A stretch of 19,892 nt of DNA from SZUA-430 sp044375275 (GTDB lineage: Bacteria > Pseudomonadota > Alphaproteobacteria > Micropepsales > Micropepsaceae), in assembly GCA_044375275.1 (NCBI GenBank), contig JBILMZ010000037.1, forward strand, positions 1 through 19,892. The letters run 5' to 3'. The translations under genes and the position numbers were made by a program. Below, one piece after another: positions 1 through 6,001 of the stretch (position 1 is its first letter; each line of letters begins with the position of its first letter). Below the pieces are notes generated by a model. That model had not been told where the DNA came from. It saw nothing but the letters and a program-made list of their open reading frames with translations, and did no database searches.

Positions 1-119
1 GTTTCTGAAGCGCGATCTCATGTCTCTACTGAAGAATGGTTCACCACCGCCCGATACGCAATCCCTTCAATACCGGTTATCGCTTTGAAGAGATTCAGCA
101 ATCCGCTATGGGACAGCAG

Positions 120-181
120 TGGGTCAGGCACCATTTTAATGCGGTGACATAAAGGATTGCTTCGATATGGTGTCCGACCCC
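120..181. repeat. Dispersed GGGTCAGGCACC / GCGGTGACA repeat, copy 1
   Basis: Seen directly: TGGGTCAGGCACC at 120-132 is followed by TGCGGTGACAT at 140-150, and then an inverted copy of the first box, GGTGTCCGACCCC, at 169-181. The first box and the GGTGACA box recur with the same order and spacing near 756 and 1579. The inverted right-hand copy makes this locus look like a small mobile or REP-type unit. From memory, not a search, such box pairs occur beside Y1 (IS200/REP-type) transposase genes in other proteobacteria. No transposase is visible in this window. Confidence 0.7.
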
Positions 182-220
182 GTTTCCTTTTTTTGTGCTG
201 CAGGAGGTCTGAACCCAGCG

Positions 221-249
221 TTGCATGCGCCTGTAACCCGGGCTATCCT
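221..249 (+). promoter_or_regulatory. Candidate sigma-70-type promoter for the first MAPEG gene
   Basis: TTGCAT at 221-226 and TATCCT at 244-249 are separated by exactly 17 bases. Each hexamer matches the housekeeping consensus at four of six positions. A start near 256 would leave a short leader carrying the GAGGGGAGA ribosome-binding site at 262-270. The match is only moderate. Confidence 0.35.
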
Positions 250-278
250 TTGGCCTGCCTTGAGGGGAGAGTGACACC

Positions 279-722
279 ATGCCCATTACGCTGCTTGCGG
301 CCTCCGTGCTGGGGCTGATCCTTGTTCTGTTGAGCCTTGAGATCGTCCGGCTGCGCCTGAAGACCAAGGTCAGTCTTGGCACCGGTCCGGAAGAGCGCTC
401 TGCGCTTGTGGTCGCGGTGCGCGCGCACGGCAATTTCGTCGAGCACGTGCCGCTGAGCCTCATCCTGCTGGGATTGCTGGAGCGTGAAGCGTTGGGCGGC
501 ACCCTTGTCGCGGGCCTCGCGGCCACGCTGCTCGTGTCGCGCCTCCTGCACATCATCGGCATCGGGATCAAGGGTGTGAACCCGTTCCGCAGCCTCGGGG
601 TGGTGCTCCAGTGGGCCTTCTTCGTCGTGGCGGGCGTGGTCGGCATCCAGGTTTGCGCCACCACCTATCGTGACGCGCTCGCGTCCCTGTTCCGGGTAAT
701 GGGAAGCGTTGCTGGCGGCTAG
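279..722 (+). CDS. MAPEG family membrane protein (YecN/GST-like subtype)
   Basis: A 147-residue integral membrane protein with about four hydrophobic helices, the usual size for the MAPEG superfamily (membrane-associated proteins in eicosanoid and glutathione metabolism). The diagnostic segment is R48-A-H50-G-N52-F-V-E55-H-V-P in the second helix region, the R-x-H-x-N-x-x-E pattern thought to contact glutathione. The ATG at 279 follows a GAGGGGAGA Shine-Dalgarno at a good distance. A role in glutathione-dependent detoxification or peroxide reduction in the inner membrane is inferred from the family; bacterial members of this subtype mostly lack a known substrate. Repeat copies lie on both sides (120-181 and 756-811), and a second, different MAPEG gene follows 380 bases downstream. 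Confidence 0.85.
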   Translation: MPITLLAASVLGLILVLLSLEIVRLRLKTKVSLGTGPEERSALVVAVRAHGNFVEHVPLSLILLGLLEREALGGTLVAGLAATLLVSRLLHIIGIGIKGVNPFRSLGVVLQWAFFVVAGVVGIQVCATTYRDALASLFRVMGSVAGG

Positions 723-1100
723 GGCGAGGGTCGGGCGAATTCGTTTCAAGGTATTGGGGTCAGACACAATGTTTATTACGGTGACATAAGGGAATTTGTC
801 AAAACGGTGTCTTACGCAGAGTCTTGACAACACCGCCTGTCTCAAATCGCAGTCATGCCGGGCGCAACGATCATCCAATCGGAGCGTCACGCCCCTCCCG
901 GCAATGTCGCAAAGGCGTCCGCGTCACGGCAATGTTACATCCACCCCTTCGCTCGAAAGAGCTCGGGCTGCATGGAACACTGGGCGATGAAGGAGCACTT
1001 GGGAGACCGCTTTGCTGCCTGATGACAGTCTGGCCGGCGCGCGGTAGGAATCATCGCAAGCTGTTTCAGACACTGATTCTTCGGAGACGATTGCAACATC
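723..1100. other. Intergenic region between the two MAPEG genes
   Basis: 378 bases without a convincing gene. The left part (756-811) holds the second copy of the dispersed repeat. The rest (812-1100) shows a TTGACA at 824-829 but no acceptable -10 element 16-18 bases after it. Short open frames on both strands have no recognisable motif, no good ribosome-binding site, and look accidental. I see no tRNA or strong terminator here. Confidence 0.6.
756..811 (+). repeat. Dispersed GGGGTCAGACAC / CGGTGACA repeat, copy 2
   Basis: GGGGTCAGACAC at 756-767 is followed by TTTATTACGGTGACATAAG (772-790), repeating the two-box layout of copies 1 and 3. A partial inverted right-hand box, GGTGTC, is present at 806-811 in the position equivalent to the inverted box of copy 1, though it is degenerate. 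The copy sits just after the first MAPEG gene. Confidence 0.7.
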
Positions 1101-1568
1101 ATGGACCAACTGAGCCTCAACAACCCTCTGTTTGCCACCTACGTGATCGCCGCCACGCTCATGATCCTCAAGGCCGTGAGCATGTCGTGGCTGACTGTAA
1201 TTCGGATGATGCAGGTGAACGGCGGTTTTCGTTCGCCCGAGGACCTGAAGAAGACGCCCCTGAATCCCGCGCCCAATCCGAAACAACTCGAACCCAATGA
1301 CCGTGTCGAGCGGATCAGGCGCATCCAGATGAACGACCTGGAGAATTTGCCTTTCTTCCTGGTCGCGGGTTTTCTCTACGTCCTCACCCAACCCTCGTTG
1401 CAGCTCGCACAGTGGTTGCTTTACGGATATGTGGTATCGCGGTTTCTTCACTTTGCGGCTTATTTCACGGCGCAAATACACGAAGTTCGAGCAACGTTTT
1501 GGACCATCGGATCCTTGATCCTCATTTTCATCACCGGGCGAACATTGTTGGCTGCATTGGGGTATTGA
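1101..1568 (+). CDS. MAPEG family protein, microsomal glutathione S-transferase 1-like
   Basis: A 155-residue membrane protein of the MGST1-like branch of MAPEG. Residues 71-82 (RIRRIQMNDLEN) match the cytosolic-loop signature R-x-R-R-x-x-x-N-D-x-E-N, with Gln76 at the position that is often His. Further conserved features are the FFLVAGFLYVLTQPS helix (85-99), R114-FLHFAAY, and H127-E-V-R-A-T-F-W at 127-134. Four hydrophobic segments are visible. The likely role is glutathione conjugation or peroxidase activity in the membrane. The ATG at 1101 lacks a well-placed Shine-Dalgarno; the nearest GGAG (1083-1086) is 14 bases upstream, so initiation may be weak. The repeat copy at 1579 begins 10 bases after its stop codon. 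It is only distantly related to the upstream MAPEG gene, so this is not a recent tandem duplication. Confidence 0.87.
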   Translation: MDQLSLNNPLFATYVIAATLMILKAVSMSWLTVIRMMQVNGGFRSPEDLKKTPLNPAPNPKQLEPNDRVERIRRIQMNDLENLPFFLVAGFLYVLTQPSLQLAQWLLYGYVVSRFLHFAAYFTAQIHEVRATFWTIGSLILIFITGRTLLAALGY

Positions 1569-1578
1569 TGAAAGGATT

Positions 1579-1609
1579 GGGGTCAGACACCCGTTTAATA
1601 CGGTGACAC
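1579..1609 (+). repeat. Dispersed GGGGTCAGACACC / CGGTGACA repeat, copy 3
   Basis: GGGGTCAGACACC at 1579-1591 and CGGTGACAC at 1601-1609, separated by GTTTAATA-type sequence as in the other two copies. It begins 10 bases after the second MAPEG gene. No clear inverted right-hand box follows. Confidence 0.7.
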
Positions 1610-1681
1610 AATGGAGCACCTCGAATTATGTCTCGCCTTGTTTCTTTCCGATTCTCTGCATTCAACTTTCTGGACCGTCAC

Positions 1682-1711
1682 GGCCGTGTCGCGCGGCAGC
1701 GCGTACCGGCC
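1682..1711. other. Hairpin-forming sequence downstream of the phosphohexomutase gene
   Basis: GGCCG (1682-1686) pairs with CGGCC (1707-1711), and inside it CGCGC (1690-1694) pairs with GCGCG (1699-1703) around a GGCA loop, with a three-base internal mismatch on each side. It lies about 55 bases past the stop codon of the minus-strand gene ending at 1765, so it could help end that transcript. There is no U-tract on either strand, so it is not a classical intrinsic terminator. Confidence 0.3.
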
Positions 1712-1764
1712 ATGACGAGAAAGGTTTGAAGGGCTGCCACGGCCCCGACGATTTGTCGCCGACC

Positions 1765-3252
1765 TCAGATTTTCTGGTCGTACTCACCGACGAGGGGATT
1801 GGCCGAAAGGTGCCGGTCGATCTCCTCGAACATGCCGCGCATGCGGGCCTCCGACACCGGGCTCTCCACCACGACGACGAGGCTGGGCTTGTTCGACGAG
1901 GCGCGCACCAGCCCCCAGGTTCCGTCTTCCAGCGTCACGCGCACGCCATTTACGGTGACGACATCCCGGATGCCGAGCCCCATGATCCGCTCGCCTGCAG
2001 CAGCCGCTGCCTTGTAGGCCGCTGTGATCTCTTCGACAACGCCATATTTCTTCTCGTCCGCGCAATACGGGGCCATGGTGGGCGAGCCATAGGTCTTGGG
2101 CAACCCGTCATAGAGCGCCGAGATGGGAACCTTGCCCGCGCGATCCATCATCTGCAGCGTGGCAATGGCGGCCACGATGCCGTCGTCATAGCCCCGGCCG
2201 ACGGGCGGGTTGAAGAAGAAGTGCCCGCTCTTCTCGAAGCCCGCCTGCGCCTTCAGGTCATGCGCGCGGCGCTTGATGTAGGAGTGGCCGGTCTTCCAGT
2301 AATCCGTCTTCGCGCCGTTCTTCTGCAGAACCGGGTCCGTATGGAAGAGGCCGGTGGACTTCACGTCGACCACGAATGTAGCATCCGGCTGGCGGCTGGA
2401 AATGTCGCGCGCGATGAGCACGCCGATCTTGTCGGCAAAGATCTCGCGTCCCTGGTCATCAACGACGCCGCAGCGGTCACCGTCGCCATCGAATGCCAGA
2501 CCCACATCGGCCTTGTGGTGCTTCACCGCATCGGACAGCGCGTGCAGCATCTTCAGGTCTTCAGGGTTCGGATTGTAGTTCGGGAAGTCATGGTTGAGCT
2601 CGGCGTCGAGCGGAATGACATCGGCGCCGATCCGCTTCAGGGCCTCGGGCGCAAAGGCGCCGGCCGTGCCGTTGCCGCACGCGGCGACCACGCGGATCGG
2701 GCGTGACAGCGTCTTTCCGCGTGTCACGTCGGCGATGTATTTCTCGCGGATGCCGTCAACCGTCGTGTAGCTGCCGCCCGCCTTCGGGCGCCCCTTGTTG
2801 TCGAGCGCGATCATCTTCAGCGCCGTCATTTCATCCGGCCCAAAGGTCAGCGGCCGCGCTGCGCCCATCTTCACGCCGGTCCAGCCATTCTCGTTGTGGC
2901 TCGCCGTGATCATCGCCACGCAGGGCGCATCCAGCTCGAACTGAGCGAAATAGGCCATCGGGGACACCGCAAGCCCGATGTCCAGGACCTCCGCGCCGCC
3001 CTGGACGAGGCCCAGCGCGACCGCGTGCTTCACGCTCATCGAATAGGAGCGGTAGTCGTGTCCCACGACCACGCGTGGGCGCACGCCCAGGTCATGGAAC
3101 AGCGTGGCCAGGCTCAAGCCCAGCACACGCATGCCATTCAGGTTGATCTGCTCCGGGTACAGCCAGCGCGCGTCGTACTCGCGAAACCCGTTCGGAGAAA
3201 TCAGCGCTTCGGTCTCGAAGGCGAGTGTGTTGGGCTTGATGGAGTGGGGCAT
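1765..3252 (-). CDS. Alpha-D-phosphohexomutase (phosphomannomutase/phosphoglucomutase type)
   Basis: A 495-residue member of the four-domain alpha-D-phosphohexomutase superfamily, interconverting hexose 6- and 1-phosphates for polysaccharide or LPS precursors. All four signature loops are visible: active-site T116-A-S118-H-N-E-N-G-W with the phosphoserine at Ser118; metal loop DGDGDR; the sugar-recognition region with KTGHSYIK and E-K-S-G-H; and the C-terminal phosphate-binding RASSNKPS. The ATG at 3252 matches the usual N-terminus; an in-frame TTG at 3306 would overlap the upstream stop by 4 bases but has no ribosome-binding site. It is the last gene of a minus-strand set after a retropepsin-like protease and phnN. 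Whether it prefers mannose, glucose or even pentose phosphates cannot be told from sequence, so I give no symbol. Confidence 0.9.
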   Translation of the reverse strand: MPHSIKPNTLAFETEALISPNGFREYDARWLYPEQINLNGMRVLGLSLATLFHDLGVRPRVVVGHDYRSYSMSVKHAVALGLVQGGAEVLDIGLAVSPMAYFAQFELDAPCVAMITASHNENGWTGVKMGAARPLTFGPDEMTALKMIALDNKGRPKAGGSYTTVDGIREKYIADVTRGKTLSRPIRVVAACGNGTAGAFAPEALKRIGADVIPLDAELNHDFPNYNPNPEDLKMLHALSDAVKHHKADVGLAFDGDGDRCGVVDDQGREIFADKIGVLIARDISSRQPDATFVVDVKSTGLFHTDPVLQKNGAKTDYWKTGHSYIKRRAHDLKAQAGFEKSGHFFFNPPVGRGYDDGIVAAIATLQMMDRAGKVPISALYDGLPKTYGSPTMAPYCADEKKYGVVEEITAAYKAAAAAGERIMGLGIRDVVTVNGVRVTLEDGTWGLVRASSNKPSLVVVVESPVSEARMRGMFEEIDRHLSANPLVGEYDQKI

Positions 3253-3302
3253 GGACTGTCTTTCGCAGGAAGCGCTGCGTTTAGGCTTTGCAGCGCCGAA
3301 GA

Positions 3303-3848
3303 TCAACTGGTGAGCGCGGTGAGGAACTGGTCGAGCGCTGTTCCGAGATTGCCATCATTCAGGATGATGGCGTCGGCGGGAATGTCCTTCTGGCGCTCGA
3401 GGCGAAGGGCTATGTCCCCGGGCGGTTCGCGTCCACGTGACGCCAGGCGGCGTTCGAGGACTTCCCGGGGGGCTGTCACCAGAATGGTGCGCGCGGGGTC
3501 ATAGGCTTCACGTGCGGTCACCACGACCTCGCGGGACACGTTGATCACCACATGGCGCCCTGCCTTGAGGTCGTCGTCGATCGTGCGCGGCACGCCGTAG
3601 AGCAGTCCGTGGGCCTCCCAACTGAGGGCGAAGCGACCCTCGGTGCGGGCCTGCTGGAACCATTCTTCGGTCTCGAAAGAGTGCAGTTCCGCATCGGAGC
3701 GGGTGGGGCGGGTGATCACGCGGCGGGGAAAGATATAGCTCTCGGACAGCCGCTTGCGCGCCTCGGCGATCAGCGTGTCCTTTCCGGCCCCTGAAGGCCC
3801 TGCAATCAGGAAAAGCGTACCGCGCGGCAGGCGCCGTGACCTGGGCAT
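3303..3848 (-). CDS. phnN: Ribose 1,5-bisphosphate phosphokinase PhnN
   Basis: A 181-residue guanylate-kinase-like P-loop kinase. The Walker A motif GPSGAGKDT lies at residues 17-25, followed by FPRRVITRPTR (about 40-50), a segment typical of PhnN. PhnN phosphorylates ribose 1,5-bisphosphate to PRPP, the final step of carbon-phosphorus lyase phosphonate breakdown. No other phn gene is in the window. The ATG at 3848 begins one base after the TGA of the upstream protease gene, with a GAAGGA Shine-Dalgarno inside that gene's last codons, implying translational coupling. Downstream, 50 bases separate it from the phosphohexomutase start. A guanylate kinase is the main alternative, but the N-terminal layout and DELHSF-like region favour PhnN. 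Confidence 0.85.
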   Translation of the reverse strand: MPRSRRLPRGTLFLIAGPSGAGKDTLIAEARKRLSESYIFPRRVITRPTRSDAELHSFETEEWFQQARTEGRFALSWEAHGLLYGVPRTIDDDLKAGRHVVINVSREVVVTAREAYDPARTILVTAPREVLERRLASRGREPPGDIALRLERQKDIPADAIILNDGNLGTALDQFLTALTS

Positions 3849-3849
3849 G

Positions 3850-4536
3850 TCAGTCCTTCAGCAGGAGTTCGTCATTCTCGATCTGGAACTTCGAGAGTGA
3901 ACTGAAGAAATTCATGCCGAGCAGCGACTGCGACAGGCCACGGGACACGATGGCCGTGACGTCCTGCCTGACGATCTGTCCGATGCGGACCTCGTCCAGC
4001 TTGACCCGCGCCGCAAGGGCGGTTCCGTTCGCAGTCGACATGCGTATGGTGAAATCGAGCTGGTCAACGTCGATGCCGGCATTCTCGGCATCCTCAACGC
4101 TCAGCGCCACGACGCTGGCACCTGTATCGGCGAGCAGGCGCATGTCTGTCCCGTTGATCGAGAGGTCCGCATAGAAGTGCCCGTCATTGGCACGCCGCAG
4201 CACGACTTCGCCCGCTGTGCGCGTAACAGGCGCCGCCGGGTTGAGTTCTCCCGACACGCGCTGTGCCAGCGGCGTGAGTTCGTTCCTGAAGGAATAGGCG
4301 AGGATGATCGCGACGAAGGCCGCAAACCAGATCAGCGCCGAGCGGATGGCCTCGCTGAAAGATCCTCGCCAGCCAAGCACGAGCGACGTGAGCAGCGCGA
4401 CGGCGAGGATGATGTTGTAGACAAGGCTCGCGGAGCCAGCCTGGGACTCGGGCATCTGGAGTGCGCTCCCGGCGACCCAGACAACAAACAGCGTCACGGC
4501 AACAAGGACGAGCGCGAGGATGGCAAATCGATTCAT
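3850..4536 (-). CDS. Membrane-anchored retropepsin-like aspartic protease (clan AA, TIGR02281-like)
   Basis: A 228-residue protein. Three hydrophobic segments fill the N-terminal half (about residues 4-26, 37-55 and 64-81), followed by a soluble domain with the single aspartic-protease motif L-L-A-D137-T-G-A-S-V-V-A-L-S and a later hydrophobic LLGMNFF element, as in retropepsin monomers. Such proteins act as homodimers with one Asp from each chain. Substrates of this bacterial group are unknown. The ATG at 4536 is chosen over an upstream in-frame start at 4614 because AGGATAGG lies just before it and the extra N-terminal residues look like translated intergenic DNA. Its stop lies one base before the phnN start, so the two are co-translated. 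Confidence 0.85.
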   Translation of the reverse strand: MNRFAILALVLVAVTLFVVWVAGSALQMPESQAGSASLVYNIILAVALLTSLVLGWRGSFSEAIRSALIWFAAFVAIILAYSFRNELTPLAQRVSGELNPAAPVTRTAGEVVLRRANDGHFYADLSINGTDMRLLADTGASVVALSVEDAENAGIDVDQLDFTIRMSTANGTALAARVKLDEVRIGQIVRQDVTAIVSRGLSQSLLGMNFFSSLSKFQIENDELLLKD

Positions 4537-4600
4537 GATACCTATCCTAGCGCAGAACGCAGGGCATTGACACCACATACAACAGTAAAAAATGTGAATA

Positions 4601-4629
4601 TTGACGAAACACAAAATTGAATGTAAAAA
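4601..4629 (+). promoter_or_regulatory. Candidate promoter for cobA, possibly giving a leaderless mRNA
   Basis: TTGACG (4601-4606) and TAAAAA (4624-4629) are 17 bases apart in an AT-rich stretch. The predicted transcription start, about seven bases past the -10, falls on or next to the cobA ATG at 4636. The purine-rich AAGGA before the ATG leaves only two bases of spacing, too short for a normal Shine-Dalgarno. Both facts fit leaderless initiation, though the -10 match is only four of six. Confidence 0.35.
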
Positions 4630-4635
4630 AGGAAA

Positions 4636-5502
4636 ATGTCGGTTTCCTTCGTCTCATCCGCCGTGCGCAGTGCCCTTGACCTCCCGGCCCTCGAGCCGGG
4701 CTGGGTCTGGCTTGTCGGCGCCGGTCCCGGTGATCCGGGCCTGCTGACCCTTCACGCCCTCAGCGCCCTGCAGCAGGCGGACGTTATCGTCCATGACGCT
4801 TTGGTCGATGATGCGATCCTGAAGCTCGCGCAACCCGCCGCGCGAATCGAATTTGCCGGCAAGCGCGGCGGCAAGCCCAGCCCGAAGCAGCGCGACATCT
4901 CCATCCGGCTCATAGAACTCGCGCGCGCCGGCAAGCGCGTGCTGCGCCTGAAGGGCGGAGACCCCTTCATGTTCGGCCGCGGCGGCGAAGAAGCGCTCGC
5001 GCTCGTCGCGGCAGGCATTCCGTTCCGTGTCGTGCCCGGCGTGACGTCCGGTACCGGCGGTCTCGCTTACGCTGGCATCCCCGCGACCCATCGCGATGTG
5101 AACCATGCCGTCACCTTCGTGACGGGACACAACTCCAGTGGTGAAGCGCCCGATGACCTCGACTGGGAAGCGCTCGGCAAGGGCTCGCCGGTCCTCGTGA
5201 TCTACATGGGCTTGAAACATCTGCCGACGATCCGCGAGTCCCTGCTGAAGGCCGGCCGCCGCGAGGCAGAGCCCGTCGCCGTCATCAGCCAGGCGACAAC
5301 ACCCAACCAGCGCGTGCTCGAAACCACATTGGGCCAGTCGGTGGAGGACGTGACGAAGTCAGGCATCGCCGCGCCGGCGCTCATCGTGATCGGCGAAGTG
5401 GTGCGACTGCGGGCAGGCCTCGACTGGCTGTCCGCGCTGACCGGCAAGACGCTCGATCCCGATCCCCTCGGCAACAGGGAAGCGGCGCGCCAGACGGCGT
5501 GA
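4636..5502 (+). CDS. cobA: Uroporphyrinogen-III C-methyltransferase (SUMT)
   Basis: A 288-residue stand-alone SUMT, which transfers two methyl groups from S-adenosylmethionine to uroporphyrinogen III to make precorrin-2 for siroheme and cobalamin. Visible motifs are the SAM-binding GAGPGDP at residues 28-34, the K-G-G-D-P-F-M-F-G-R-G-G-E-E block at about 106-119, PGVTSG followed by GIPATHR, and VTGHNSSGE. There is no CysG-type dehydrogenase/ferrochelatase extension, so this is the single-domain type. About 20 residues precede the first strand, slightly long for the family. The gene is divergent from the retropepsin-phnN-phosphohexomutase set and ends immediately before the stop of the convergent gene at 5503. 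Confidence 0.95.
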   Translation: MSVSFVSSAVRSALDLPALEPGWVWLVGAGPGDPGLLTLHALSALQQADVIVHDALVDDAILKLAQPAARIEFAGKRGGKPSPKQRDISIRLIELARAGKRVLRLKGGDPFMFGRGGEEALALVAAGIPFRVVPGVTSGTGGLAYAGIPATHRDVNHAVTFVTGHNSSGEAPDDLDWEALGKGSPVLVIYMGLKHLPTIRESLLKAGRREAEPVAVISQATTPNQRVLETTLGQSVEDVTKSGIAAPALIVIGEVVRLRAGLDWLSALTGKTLDPDPLGNREAARQTA

Positions 5503-6000
5503 TCACTTCTCCGCGGTGAACTGGAACTCGGACTCATAACCCCAGTACCAGACATGAACGAGGTAGTCGTTCCCGGGGATGTAACGTCCGGGCACGAGCG
5601 GGATCGCATAGATTTCCTCAAGCTTCTGACCTGAGGCGAGGCCCGCGGACACGGGCGTCTCGGGACAATTGTCATCGCTCACGCGGGTCTGGACCATCTC
5701 GCCCGAGCGGCTGAAGACCTGCCAGCGAAAGACCTTGCAGGCCGACGTGGCTGTCAGCGCGACAGACTTTGACGTGGAGTTCCTCAGCGTGACCTTCATC
5801 TCGATCACGGGCGGCGTCGGCCCGGACATCGCGACACTGTCCCTGTTGGGCTGCACGTTGAGCACCACGGCATTCTCGAGGAAGTCGAGACCGCCATTGG
5901 CTGCGGAATAGCCAAGGGCACCCACGAACGCAACCCAGATCATCGCGCGCAGCACGTACTGCTTCCAGTCCGGCGCGGGCATTTGCGGAAGCTTGCCCAT
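5503..6000 (-). CDS. Single-pass membrane protein with a BsuPI-like beta-sandwich domain (hypothetical)
   Basis: A 165-residue protein of unknown function. A short cytosolic N-terminus is followed by one membrane segment (about residues 16-34), so the rest is probably periplasmic. The outer domain is beta-rich: VTLRNSTSKSVALT, FRWQVFSRSGEMVQ and LVPGRYIPG. This resembles the layout of BsuPI/Ig-like domains (paired-strand N-x-T/S core, R-x-G hairpin, PG-x-Y turn near the end). That fold assignment is my inference. Two cysteines (in SAC-K and DDNCPE) could form a disulfide. The ATG at 6000 lies one base after the transporter stop with AGAAGGAA before it, so the two genes are coupled and the protein may assist or respond to the transporter. 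An in-frame start at 6030 would lie inside the transporter and is less likely. Confidence 0.7.
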   Translation of the reverse strand: MGKLPQMPAPDWKQYVLRAMIWVAFVGALGYSAANGGLDFLENAVVLNVQPNRDSVAMSGPTPPVIEMKVTLRNSTSKSVALTATSACKVFRWQVFSRSGEMVQTRVSDDNCPETPVSAGLASGQKLEEIYAIPLVPGRYIPGNDYLVHVWYWGYESEFQFTAEK

Positions 6001-6001
6001 G

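Noticed and set aside
824..852. TTGACA as a promoter for the second MAPEG gene
   Set aside because: No acceptable -10 hexamer lies 16-18 bases downstream, and it is about 275 bases from the gene start.
243..890. 215-residue minus-strand open frame over the first MAPEG gene
   Set aside because: Antisense to a recognised MAPEG gene; the translation is charged and low-complexity with no motif, as expected of a shadow frame in GC-rich DNA.
924..1619. 231-residue minus-strand open frame over the second MAPEG gene
   Set aside because: Antisense to a MAPEG gene with family motifs; it shows none of its own.
1603..2706. 367-residue plus-strand open frame opposite the phosphohexomutase
   Set aside because: The minus-strand gene has all four phosphohexomutase signature loops; this frame is its shadow.
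3253..3306. TTG start of the phosphohexomutase overlapping the phnN stop
   Set aside because: The four-base overlap is tempting, but there is no Shine-Dalgarno and the extra residues do not fit the family; the ATG at 3252 is better.
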